DNA of 64,000 nt. Origin: RUG572 sp051884915 (lineage in GTDB: Bacteria > Verrucomicrobiota > Kiritimatiellia > RFP12 > UBA1067). The position numbers and the translations under genes were made by a program. The notes beneath the pieces were generated by a model, which saw nothing but the letters and a program-made list of their open reading frames with translations, did not search any database and was not told where the DNA came from. Within the stretch, counting starts at the first letter, position 1, and each line of letters starts with the position of its first letter. The stretch is from the NCBI GenBank assembly GCA_051884915.1, contig JBJEWF010000087.1, positions 51,101-115,100 of the forward strand. The letters are read 5' to 3'. Positions 41,936 through 50,181 of this stretch are shown here, piece by piece.

Positions 41936-43281
41936 CCCAACAACTCCTTCATGTGCTTTTCAAAATCGGCCTTGCGGGTCCGTGTCAGCGCGTCCTGCCC
42001 GGCGAGACGCGCCTCGTAAAACGACCAATCGAGTCCCGCCGTCGCGCCCGCATGGGACTTGGCCGCCACGGCGGCGTCCGGATCTTCGGCGGCCAGGGCT
42101 TCGAGATTGTCGCGGACCTGGTGGTAGGCTTCGCGCCAGGGCGTCCCGGCGGCGACTTTCCGCAGCGCCACGTCGGTCGCGAAAACCCCGGGGACGAACC
42201 CGCCGCGCAGGGCGTCCGGATCGACGGACAGCCCGCGCACGATTTTCGCGAGGATTCTCAGCGTCGTCCGCGTGATCGAGAGCCCCTTCATGTAGAGGCC
42301 CTTGCAGTCCTGGAGATCGCGGTTGTATCCGCCGGGCATGGCGTGGAGCAGCGAAAGCGACGCCGTCGCCAGCCCGAGGACCTGCGCCGTCTTCGAGCGC
42401 ACGAGCTCCAGCACGTCCGGATTGTATTTCTGCGGCATGATCGAACTGCCCGTGCAGTAGGCGCGCGGCAATTTGAAATAGCCGAACTCGGGCATCGAAA
42501 AGAGAATGAGGTCTTCAGCCAGGCGCGACAGGACCGCCATGAGCTGCGCCAAGGCCGAAAGCAGGGCGGCTTCATCCTCGCCGCGGGCCATCGACGCGCC
42601 GAAGACGCTGTGCAGCGGACGGGCGAAACCCAGCAAGTCGCTGGTGCGCTGGCGGTCCAGCGGCAGCGGAACGCCGTACCCGGCCGCGCTTCCCAGGGGG
42701 CAGAGGTCGTTCAGCTTGTAGGCCGCCTCCAGATTCGCCTGCTGGTCGAGAACCATTTCCGCATGCCCCGACGCCCAAACGCCGACCGAACTCGGCATGG
42801 CCGGCTGCAGATGGGTCCGGCCCACCATGGGCAGCCGGTCGTTCGCCCGGCCGAAATCGACCAGCGCGCGCGCAAGAGCCGCCAGTTCGGATTCGACGCC
42901 GAGAAGCTGGTCCTTGATGTGAAGCCGCACGTCGACCGCGACCTGGTCGTTGCGGCTGCGCCCCGTGTGGATTTTCCGGCCCAGGTCGCCGAGGACTTCC
43001 GTCAATCGCGTCTCCACCGCCATGTGGACGTCCTGGTCCTGTTCGCGGATCACGAAGGTCTTGTCCGCAACCACGTCGGCAAGGGCCGCGCGAACCCGGC
43101 TCGCCTCCTCGCGGGTCAGGACCGGCGGCACGACGGGCATCTCGGCAAGCATCGTCACGTGCGCGGCCGTGCCCAGACAGTCCCAGCGCACAAGGTCCAT
43201 GTCCAAAACGGGGTCGTCCCCGACCGTGTAGTCGAGGACGTCCGGATCCACGTCACCGGTTATCGTCTTTTCCGTCTTCAT
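41932..43281 (-). CDS. argH: Argininosuccinate lyase
   Basis: Encodes 449 residues and cleaves argininosuccinate to arginine and fumarate. The fumarase/ASL superfamily motif GSSIMPQKYNPD with the catalytic Ser is present, along with TGRSRNDQVAVD and GRTHLQPAMP. Length is typical for the family. The ATG overlaps the end of the upstream secreted-protein gene by 29 bases, so the start may be coupled. No other arg genes are in the window; placement inside the Bat/ExbBD run is odd. Confidence 0.96.
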   Translation of the reverse strand: MKTEKTITGDVDPDVLDYTVGDDPVLDMDLVRWDCLGTAAHVTMLAEMPVVPPVLTREEASRVRAALADVVADKTFVIREQDQDVHMAVETRLTEVLGDLGRKIHTGRSRNDQVAVDVRLHIKDQLLGVESELAALARALVDFGRANDRLPMVGRTHLQPAMPSSVGVWASGHAEMVLDQQANLEAAYKLNDLCPLGSAAGYGVPLPLDRQRTSDLLGFARPLHSVFGASMARGEDEAALLSALAQLMAVLSRLAEDLILFSMPEFGYFKLPRAYCTGSSIMPQKYNPDVLELVRSKTAQVLGLATASLSLLHAMPGGYNRDLQDCKGLYMKGLSITRTTLRILAKIVRGLSVDPDALRGGFVPGVFATDVALRKVAAGTPWREAYHQVRDNLEALAAEDPDAAVAAKSHAGATAGLDWSFYEARLAGQDALTRTRKADFEKHMKELLG

Positions 43282-44437
43282 TCAGCATCTTTTCCATCAA
43301 ACCATCCGCCTCGTCCAGGAGCGGTCGCAGGACCTCGGCGGACTCGCCGCGGGCGACGCCTACCAGAAACTTGCGGTAGGCGGCGGCCGCGGCGGCAAGG
43401 CCGTCCCCACGCCCGATGGCACAAAACGGCATCTCGCGCGCCTTCTGCCACGCGGCCTGGCGGACCGTCTCATTTCCGGCCGCCAGACCAATGGCCTCGC
43501 TGAAGGTACAAGATGTGCAATTTGCGCCTATACTTTTATCAAATTCGGGCGGATAAAGCAAGAGACGAGAGGTGAAAACCTTCACATCCCAATCGCTTGC
43601 GCGTCCTGGGGAAAGAACCGCGCGCGTCAAACGCGCCAGCCTCTCGTCCGAAACGCGGTCTTGCCGAACGGGATCCGTCTCGCCCGTCAGCTCTTCCGCC
43701 AGCCAGGCGCCACTCCAGGGCTCGCCCCCGGCCAGGCGGTCCAGCATCTTCCTGAACAGCCGCTTTTCCTTCATCCAGCCGACAAGATAGCCCGAGACCG
43801 CCGCCGCCGGACCGTCCGTTGTCCGCAGATGGACGCACAGCCCCGGGAAGAACGGCAGCCGCCCTTCACTCCAGAGATTCAGCACGAAACGGGTGTCGTC
43901 GTGCGCCTGTTCGGCGTTCAGGGCCCGCAAACAGCCCTGCACAACCCAGTCCGGCAGAAGCGCCTCTTCCGCCACCGCTTTCCCCCGCGCCCTGTACACC
44001 CAATTCCGGAACCAGGCCTTGGCGATCTCGAACCGCAGCGTCTCCAGCCTGGAGAACCCCGGCGAGGGCAGCCAGATCCGCGTCAAGGCCCCTCCGTTGA
44101 CGACACGGACGATCACGCGCGCGTCGTTCGTCGTCCCGTCCTGGGCGTGAATGACGATTCCCGCGCTCTTCTGCTTGCCGCCTTCAAGTTTGAAGGCCCT
44201 CTCCAGTTCCCGGATCGTGCGCGAGGCAAATCGCAGAATCGGCAGCCGGAAACCCACGGGATCGCCCGGCACGTCGGCGGCGACCACGGCGACCACGCCA
44301 TCGGCCGACGTGGCGACCCGCGGCATTTCCGACGGCAGCCGGGGGGGCGGCGGCGTTCCCTCCTCCGGGGCATGGACGGCCCGGCACGGCAGGAATGGGA
44401 TGGCGAGAAGCAGCAAACGCGGGATGGACATGCGCAT
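43253..44437 (-). CDS. Exported protein of unknown function, possible inactive peptidase-like fold
   Basis: Encodes 394 residues with a signal peptide (MRMSIPRLLLLAIPFLPCRAVHA). After about residue 90 it shows a layout recalling MA-clan peptidases: a helix RFEIAKAWFRNWVY where HExxH would be, then LPDWVVQGCLRAL in the place of the usual LPxWxxEGxA, but without the catalytic His/Glu set. A CTSC pair occurs at about 304-307. It sits between batB and argH in the moxR operon. Function is unknown; an envelope protein working with the Bat complex is inferred from position. Confidence 0.65.
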   Translation of the reverse strand: MRMSIPRLLLLAIPFLPCRAVHAPEEGTPPPPRLPSEMPRVATSADGVVAVVAADVPGDPVGFRLPILRFASRTIRELERAFKLEGGKQKSAGIVIHAQDGTTNDARVIVRVVNGGALTRIWLPSPGFSRLETLRFEIAKAWFRNWVYRARGKAVAEEALLPDWVVQGCLRALNAEQAHDDTRFVLNLWSEGRLPFFPGLCVHLRTTDGPAAAVSGYLVGWMKEKRLFRKMLDRLAGGEPWSGAWLAEELTGETDPVRQDRVSDERLARLTRAVLSPGRASDWDVKVFTSRLLLYPPEFDKSIGANCTSCTFSEAIGLAAGNETVRQAAWQKAREMPFCAIGRGDGLAAAAAAYRKFLVGVARGESAEVLRPLLDEADGLMEKMLNEDGKDDNR

Positions 44438-44443
44438 GGCCGG

Positions 44444-45463
44444 TCACGCCTTCCGCACGTTGCGCCCCGCGAAGCGGCCCCGGGAGAAACAGCCGGCAAC
44501 CAGAATCAGCAGCAGACCGGGCACGAGGAACAGGCCGAAACGCTCCGTCGCGCGGAGTTCCTCCTCTTCGGCCTGCTCCTTGACGGCGACCTGCCGCAGA
44601 AAGCGGCGGTAGATGGCGCCCAGCGTCGTTTCCGCCGTGCCGGCCGTTGCCAGCGGCACGTAGCGGCCGCCCGACAAGTCGGAAATCGCGGCAAGCGCCT
44701 TCTCTTCAAGTTTCGTGCCCACCGCCTTGCCCTGGAACTGCTGCGAACCCGTTCCCGACGCATCCGGAATCGGGCTTTCGGCCCTCGGATTTCCAATGCC
44801 GACGGTGAAAATCGGGACGTTGCGTTTCCTGGCCAGCTGCGCGGCGGAAACGGCTTCGCCGCGCAAATCCCCGCCGTCGGAAATGAGGATGATGGCGTTG
44901 TGGTCGTCGGCCGCCGGATCGAGCGCGTCCAGCGCCGTCCGGATGGCGCTTCCGAGGTCCGTCTCCCCGCGCGGCGCCGATTCGGGCGTGGCGCTCTCCA
45001 GGGCGCTCCGCAGAAAGGCGTGGTCGGTCGTCAGCGGACAGAGCAGAACGCCGGTTCGGCGAAAGGCCACCAGCGCGCACCGGTCGTTCTCCAGCGAGTC
45101 GATCAGGTCGGCGACGTCCGCTTTCGCGCGCTCCAGCCGGTTGGGGTGGACGTCGGCCGCCAGCATCGAGCGCGAAACGTCGATGACAACGACGACATTG
45201 CGCGTCCTCGATTGGATTTTCTGGGCCGAGTGTCCCCATTGCGGACGCGCCGCCGCGAAAACGATCAGAAACAGCCCGGCCAGCAGCAGCGTCGCCTGCA
45301 GATTGAAGAGCGACGGATGGCGCGGCATGAGGCGCGGCCGCAGGGCCGGCGCAACCAATCCGTCCAGCTTCCTGTCGGCGCGCGCGCGCAAATAGACCCA
45401 AACCGCGCCCATGACGGGCACGAGGACAATCAGGACCCACATCCAAGGATAGACGAATTTCAT
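44444..45463 (-). CDS. batB: BatB-like von Willebrand factor A membrane protein
   Basis: Encodes 339 residues. GAGGG lies seven bases before the ATG at 45463. Two N-terminal membrane helices (WMWVLIVLVPVMGAVWVYL; LLLAGLFLIVFAAA) are followed by a VWA domain with metal-site motif DVSRSM and ISDGGD, then a C-terminal helix (FGLFLVPGLLLILVAGCF). BatB proteins form inner-membrane complexes with BatA, DUF58 and MoxR and affect envelope stress tolerance. It follows batA. Confidence 0.88.
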   Translation of the reverse strand: MKFVYPWMWVLIVLVPVMGAVWVYLRARADRKLDGLVAPALRPRLMPRHPSLFNLQATLLLAGLFLIVFAAARPQWGHSAQKIQSRTRNVVVVIDVSRSMLAADVHPNRLERAKADVADLIDSLENDRCALVAFRRTGVLLCPLTTDHAFLRSALESATPESAPRGETDLGSAIRTALDALDPAADDHNAIILISDGGDLRGEAVSAAQLARKRNVPIFTVGIGNPRAESPIPDASGTGSQQFQGKAVGTKLEEKALAAISDLSGGRYVPLATAGTAETTLGAIYRRFLRQVAVKEQAEEEELRATERFGLFLVPGLLLILVAGCFSRGRFAGRNVRKA

Positions 45464-45486
45464 TGGCATTCCCTCTGATCAGTCCG

Positions 45487-46524
45487 TCAAACCAACCGGC
45501 GCGACGCCGCCATCTGAAGCGAAACGCCGAGCAGGACGAGAACCATGCCGCCAAGGAGAAAAGGCGCGAAATGCTCGTCCCAGCGCTGGTAGACCGTTCG
45601 GTCCAGCGGGGTCTTTTCAAGCGAATCGATTTCCTCCAGCGCCGCCTTGAGTCCCTCGGCGTCCCGCACGGAAAAATAGCGCGCGTGCGTTTTTTCGGCA
45701 ATCGACTTCAACTGCGATTCGTCAAAGGGGATGGCGGCATAGGAAATCTGCGTGCGGCCGAACATGCCCCGCGCCCTGAATGGCGTGCGCCGGGAATTCG
45801 TGCCCACGCCGATGGTGTAGACGCGGATGCCGAGCTTCTCGGCGGCCGCGGCGGCCTGTGAAGGCTCCACCACGCCCGTGTTGGAAACGCCGTCTGAAAG
45901 CAGAATGACGATCTTCGATTTGGGTTCGGCATCCTTCAGGCGGGCCAGCGCGGTCGCAAGCCCGTCCCCTACGGCCGTGAGCGTTTCATCGGGGTCCACC
46001 TGACGCCCGTTCGCGTCATAGCTGACGCTCGGCACCTCGACGCCCTTCAGCACGTGGAGCAGGGCCTCGTGGTCGGCCGTCAGCGGCACGCGGGACGAGG
46101 CGTAGCCGCCAAAGGTGACGAGTCCGATCAGATCGTCGGGACGCGCTTCGATGAATTTTCTGAACAGTTCCTTGACCACGTCCAGCCGCGTTATGTAGTT
46201 GGCCCCCTTCGGCGTCAGGTCCAGCGCCTCCATCGAGCCCGAGACGTCCACCGTCATGGCAATGGCGATCGCGTCCACGCTGCGGTTCCCGCGCGAAAGC
46301 GCCGTGCGCGGGCGGGCGGCGGCGACCATCAGCAGGGCCGCTCCCAGCAGAAAGAACCAGGGCGCGCCATTCGCCACCCGCGCGCGCCAGCCGGCGGTGC
46401 GCACCGGCAGACGGGCGACCGGCGCGAACTTGACTCCCGCGCGCCGGCCGCGCCGCAGCATCCGCCACGCCGCGCCGGCCAGCGGAATCGCCAGGAGAAA
46501 ACACAGAGGCCATGCAAAATTCAT
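45487..46524 (-). CDS. batA: BatA-like von Willebrand factor A membrane protein
   Basis: Encodes 345 residues from the ATG at 46524 (GAGGTG six bases upstream; a GTG at 46533 overlapping the previous stop is the alternative). It has N-terminal helices (WPLCFLLAIPLAGAAWRML; APWFFLLGAALLMVAAA), a VWA domain with VDVSGSM, LVTFGGYA and LLSDGVSNTG, and a last helix (FLLGGMVLVLLGVSLQMAA). The intact DxSxS metal site suggests an active ligand-binding VWA domain. It is paired with batB. Confidence 0.9.
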   Translation of the reverse strand: MNFAWPLCFLLAIPLAGAAWRMLRRGRRAGVKFAPVARLPVRTAGWRARVANGAPWFFLLGAALLMVAAARPRTALSRGNRSVDAIAIAMTVDVSGSMEALDLTPKGANYITRLDVVKELFRKFIEARPDDLIGLVTFGGYASSRVPLTADHEALLHVLKGVEVPSVSYDANGRQVDPDETLTAVGDGLATALARLKDAEPKSKIVILLSDGVSNTGVVEPSQAAAAAEKLGIRVYTIGVGTNSRRTPFRARGMFGRTQISYAAIPFDESQLKSIAEKTHARYFSVRDAEGLKAALEEIDSLEKTPLDRTVYQRWDEHFAPFLLGGMVLVLLGVSLQMAASRRLV

Positions 46525-46529
46525 CACCG

Positions 46530-47498
46530 TCACCTCGCCGGGTCCGATGCCGCGCGGTTGTCGGCATCAAGGTAATTCCGCGCCTTTCCAGTCGCCTCGT
46601 CGGCCATTTCCGGCGTCGCCTCGACGCCCGCGAATTTGACCATGTCCGCAGACTCGAGAAATTGCCGGAGATCGGCAAGCGCCTCCCGCGTGAACGCGGG
46701 ATTGTCCTGCGCCGCGCGAAGGAACTCGCCGGTCGTCAGATTCGGGGCCCTGACGGCATGGCGCCGTTCGATGTACCGGCGGACGACCATCGTCAGCTCC
46801 ACGTAGAAGTCCTTGTAGAACCCGCGACCGGGCAGGCCCTTTTTCAGCAGGATCTCCAGTTCGTAAAGGGCCCGTTCGATCGGACTCATCCGATGGATCC
46901 GGACCATCAGCCCGATTTTGCGGACGATCAGGAAGACCAGCGCGGCGATTCCCGCCAGCCCCGCCAGGCAGGCGGCGACGATGCCGACCAATCTCCAGCT
47001 CAGGGGCGGCAGATCCCTTTGGGGGTCGATTTCCATTCCCCCCGTCACGGCCTCCCGCGGGGGCGGCGGATTGAAGAGCACGGGCGACGTGTAGAAAGCG
47101 GTCGAGGGGACGGCGGCGTTTCCCGCGGCGGGCCTGTCCATGACCGTGACGACAAAGGGCGCGAGGCGGTAGCGCCGGGCGAACGGCTCCGGCACGAGAC
47201 GCCACCGCGTGACGGTGGTCGTCTTCCCCTCCGCGTCTTCAACGGGCTCTTCGGAAAAATCCTCCGCGACCTGGAACCCGGAGAAGCGGTCGCGAAGATC
47301 CTGCAGCGCCAGCATCTTCCCGGGCGGGGCGACCGCCGTTACCGTAACCTGGAAATCGCGGCCGGGATCGACGCGCTCCAGGTCGGTCTCAACCGTCAGG
47401 CCCACGCCGTTGCGGCCGAGATCCGCGATCTGCGCGGCCCCTCCGGAAACAAGCAGAAGCCATCCGGCCGCCACCAGTGTTCGTTTGTTCATGGTCAT
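46530..47498 (-). CDS. BatD-like membrane-anchored protein
   Basis: Encodes 322 residues: a signal peptide (MTMNKRTLVAAGWLLLVSGG), a beta-rich periplasmic part (about 30-150), a membrane helix at roughly 170-195 (LVGIVAACLAGLAGIAALVF) and a cytoplasmic helical tail with MSPIERALYELEILLKKGL and YVELTMVVRRYIE. This is the usual layout of BatD/DUF4381-like proteins encoded between DUF58 and batA. Its stop codon overlaps the possible GTG start of batA. Confidence 0.7.
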   Translation of the reverse strand: MTMNKRTLVAAGWLLLVSGGAAQIADLGRNGVGLTVETDLERVDPGRDFQVTVTAVAPPGKMLALQDLRDRFSGFQVAEDFSEEPVEDAEGKTTTVTRWRLVPEPFARRYRLAPFVVTVMDRPAAGNAAVPSTAFYTSPVLFNPPPPREAVTGGMEIDPQRDLPPLSWRLVGIVAACLAGLAGIAALVFLIVRKIGLMVRIHRMSPIERALYELEILLKKGLPGRGFYKDFYVELTMVVRRYIERRHAVRAPNLTTGEFLRAAQDNPAFTREALADLRQFLESADMVKFAGVEATPEMADEATGKARNYLDADNRAASDPAR

Positions 47499-47512
47499 TG
47501 CCGATGGCTCCG

Positions 47513-48400
47513 CTACCGTTTGTCCGCGCGCCGCTTGAAAAGGGCCCGAATGGCGTTGATGTACGGGCGATCCGTCGCCACGGGCACGTTGTCGATTCCG
47601 CTTCGGGCAAAAAACCGGTCGCGCTGTTCGACGGCGTCCCGCGCCGTCCGGGCGAATTGCCGGCGGACCTCCGCATCCGAAGTGTCCACCAGCAGCAGCT
47701 CCCCGGATTCCGGATCCTCAAGCTCGGCCAGCCCGACGTCGGGAAGTTCGCTTTCCGCGGGATCGCCGACGGGGATGCAGACGACATCATGCCGCCGCGA
47801 GACGACGCGGAGCAGCTTCTCGTGGGTTTCGTCGCGCGTCAGGAAATCGCTCACGAGAAACACCACGGCCCGGCGCTTCTGGACGCCGTTCAGGAACCGA
47901 AGCGCGAGCGCGAGATCCGTCCCCCCCGTCGCCTCGTCTTCGGCCGCCAGGACTTCCCGCACAAGGCGCATGACGCTCTGCCGGCCTTTGCGCGGCGGGA
48001 TGAACTTGACAATCCGATCGGAAAACAGGATCAGCCCGATCTTGTCCTGGTTCCGGATCGCCGTCAAGGCCAGCAGCGACGACACTTCGGCGGCCAGCTC
48101 CGCCTTTGACCGCGCGACGCTCCCGTAGCTCTGCGAGCCGGAAACGTCGACGAGGAACATCACCGTCAACTCGCGTTCCTCGCTGAAGCGCTTGATGAAG
48201 GGAACGCCCGTGCGGGCCGTCACGTTCCAGTCGATGGCGCGCACGTCGTCGCCCGCCACATACGGACGGACCTCGTCGAACTCGACGCCCTGCCCTTTGA
48301 ACGTGGAATGGTAGTCGCCGCTCAGCTGGTCGTCGATCAGGCGATTGGTGAGGATGCGGATTCTCCCCACCTTCGCCATCAGCTCTTTCACGTCGATCAT
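47513..48400 (-). CDS. DUF58-domain protein of the MoxR-Bat system
   Basis: Encodes 295 residues. It contains the DUF58 core GVEFDEVRPYVAGDDVRAIDWN, TARTGVPFIKRFSEERELTV and a VWA-like MFLVDVSGSQSYG, followed by FLVSDFLT. DUF58 proteins are cytoplasmic partners of MoxR ATPases. Its ATG lies two bases after the moxR stop (TGAccATG), so translation is coupled. Confidence 0.92.
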   Translation of the reverse strand: MIDVKELMAKVGRIRILTNRLIDDQLSGDYHSTFKGQGVEFDEVRPYVAGDDVRAIDWNVTARTGVPFIKRFSEERELTVMFLVDVSGSQSYGSVARSKAELAAEVSSLLALTAIRNQDKIGLILFSDRIVKFIPPRKGRQSVMRLVREVLAAEDEATGGTDLALALRFLNGVQKRRAVVFLVSDFLTRDETHEKLLRVVSRRHDVVCIPVGDPAESELPDVGLAELEDPESGELLLVDTSDAEVRRQFARTARDAVEQRDRFFARSGIDNVPVATDRPYINAIRALFKRRADKR

Positions 48401-48402
48401 GG

Positions 48403-49392
48403 TCAGGGAACCGGAATCGTCGAGAGGATCTTGTCGATGATCTTGTCCGCGTCGATGTTCTCGGCTTCCGCTTCGTAGGTCGGAAGGATGCGGTGGCGCA
48501 GCACGTCGTGCGCGACCTCCTTGACGTCCTGCGGCGTCGCGTACGCGCGGCCGTGCAAAAGCGCATTGGCGCGCGCGGCCTTGTTCAGGCACAGCGTCGC
48601 GCGCGGGGAGCAGCCGACCTGGATCTGCTCCTTGAGCTCTTCAAGCCCCTTGTTCTTCTCGGGCTCGCGGGTGGCGAAGACGATGTCGAGAATGTAGTCG
48701 CCGACCTTTTCGTCGCAGTAGACGTCCTTCAGCGTTTCGCGGAGCGCCACGATGTCGTCCATGGTGCAGACGGTCGAGACCTCCGGCACTCTGGCCTGCT
48801 GGGCGAAACGCTGCATGATGCGCCGTTCGTCTTCGCGGCGCGGCGTCTCCACCAGGCATTTGAACATGAAGCGGTCCACCTGCGCCTCCGGCAGCGGATA
48901 GGTCCCTTCCTGCTCGATCGGATTCTGAGTGGCCAACACGAGAAACGGCTTCGGCAGCGAGTAGGTCGTCTCCCCGATCGTGACCTGCTTCTCCTGCATC
49001 GATTCGAGCAGCGCGCTTTGGACCTTCGCGGGGGCGCGGTTGATTTCGTCCGCAAGCAGCAGATTGGTGAACACGGGACCCTTTTTCGGGGAGAACTCGC
49101 CCGTTTTCGGCGAGTAGATCAGCGTTCCCACCACGTCCGCAGGCAGCAGATCCGGCGTGAAGGAAATGCGCTTGAAATCCAGACCGAGGACTTTTGCCAG
49201 CGTGTTGACGCTCAGCGTTTTCGCAAGTCCCGGCACGCCTTCCAGCAGGATATGCCCGTCCGTCACCAGCGCCAGAATCAGCCGGTCCACCAGCTTTTCC
49301 TGGCCGACAATGACCTTGCCGACCTCTTCCTTGATTTTCGTGACGAGTTCGCCCTGGACCATGATCCGGTTTGTCGCATTCGAGAGATCCAT
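48403..49392 (-). CDS. moxR: MoxR-family AAA+ ATPase
   Basis: Encodes 329 residues from the ATG at 49392, six bases after AAGGAG; an adjacent ATG at 49395 is equally in frame. Walker A is LLEGVPGLAKT, Walker B LLADEINRAP, with LATQNPIEQEGTYPLPEAQ and DRFMF as sensor/arginine-finger regions. MoxR ATPases act as chaperones with VWA-domain partners. An extended -10 (TGCTATAAT) starts this run, which continues without a gap over 35 bases to apbE at 37758. Confidence 0.95.
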   Translation of the reverse strand: MDLSNATNRIMVQGELVTKIKEEVGKVIVGQEKLVDRLILALVTDGHILLEGVPGLAKTLSVNTLAKVLGLDFKRISFTPDLLPADVVGTLIYSPKTGEFSPKKGPVFTNLLLADEINRAPAKVQSALLESMQEKQVTIGETTYSLPKPFLVLATQNPIEQEGTYPLPEAQVDRFMFKCLVETPRREDERRIMQRFAQQARVPEVSTVCTMDDIVALRETLKDVYCDEKVGDYILDIVFATREPEKNKGLEELKEQIQVGCSPRATLCLNKAARANALLHGRAYATPQDVKEVAHDVLRHRILPTYEAEAENIDADKIIDKILSTIPVP

Positions 49393-49423
49393 CATCTTCT
49401 CCTTTGATTGAATCAGCGCCATG

Positions 49424-49432
49424 ATTATAGCA
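49424..49432 (-). promoter_or_regulatory. Extended -10 promoter of the moxR operon
   Basis: TGCTATAAT on the minus strand (49432-49424) lies about 30 bases before the moxR ATG, with AAGGAG between. A GTTAA-7-TTAAC inverted repeat (49439-49455) just upstream could bind a regulator. Confidence 0.6.
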
Positions 49433-49461
49433 CGCGTCTGTTAAGTCTGCATTAACGGATT

Positions 49462-50136
49462 TCACCCCTCCGCTTCGCGGGGAAGGAACACCGTGTCCAG
49501 CTTGAGCTTCCTCTTCATCGCCCGGGCCAGCGCTTTGACGCCAAAGGTTTCCGTCTGGTAGTGCCCCGCGCAGATCATCGGCATGCCGACGTTCTCCGCG
49601 TCGATGCGCTCGCCCCAGTCCGCCTCGCCCGTGATGTAGAGATCGCAGCCGAGTTTCTTGGCCTCGGGCGCGAAGCCTCCCCCGCCGCCGGAACAGATGC
49701 CGACTTTCTTTCCGTTGGGAAGAACGCCGACGCAGCCGATGACGCTGCCGTGGTAGTTGAACGCCGGTTCGATCCTCTCCAGGCCCAGATACCGCGCCAG
49801 TTCGTGGTTGTTGCCATACGCGGGACTCGCGTCCAGCGGCAGATGGACGGCATAGAGCGCAAGATCCGCGTCCATTGCGGTCTTCACGACATTGTAGACC
49901 CCGTCCGTCAGACGCCGGATGCCCCCGCCCCACGAAATGCCGTGGTGGACGACGAGCAGCTGGACGCCCGCGGCGACGGCGGCCCGGACGGTCCGCACGC
50001 TTGCATCCACGCCGAATCCCACGCGGGAGATCTCGTCCCCCTTCCGCGCGATCTGAATTCCATTGTTGGACACGTCCGGAAATTCATCCACCTTCAGTTC
50101 GGCATTCAGCCACTCGACCGCTTTTCCAATTTTCAT
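49462..50136 (-). CDS. Nif3-like dinuclear metal-centre protein
   Basis: Encodes 224 residues. The metal-binding HHGISWGG and HLPLDA motifs and the C-terminal GEADWGERIDAENVGMPMICAGHYQTE match the Nif3/YbgI family, the short form without the internal PII-like insertion. The family is cytoplasmic and hexameric; YbgI-type members may act as GTP cyclohydrolase-like or metal-handling proteins, but the reaction is not settled. GGAG precedes the ATG. It is transcribed towards moxR. Confidence 0.9.
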   Translation of the reverse strand: MKIGKAVEWLNAELKVDEFPDVSNNGIQIARKGDEISRVGFGVDASVRTVRAAVAAGVQLLVVHHGISWGGGIRRLTDGVYNVVKTAMDADLALYAVHLPLDASPAYGNNHELARYLGLERIEPAFNYHGSVIGCVGVLPNGKKVGICSGGGGGFAPEAKKLGCDLYITGEADWGERIDAENVGMPMICAGHYQTETFGVKALARAMKRKLKLDTVFLPREAEG

Positions 50137-50181
50137 CGTTTCTCCAGATAAATGCGGCAGCCGCGCCCGTCCGGGCCGCCG

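Noticed and set aside
43521..43536. Plus-strand TTGCGC followed by TATACT inside the exported protein gene
   Set aside because: The two boxes are only a few bases apart instead of about 17, and no plus-strand gene follows.
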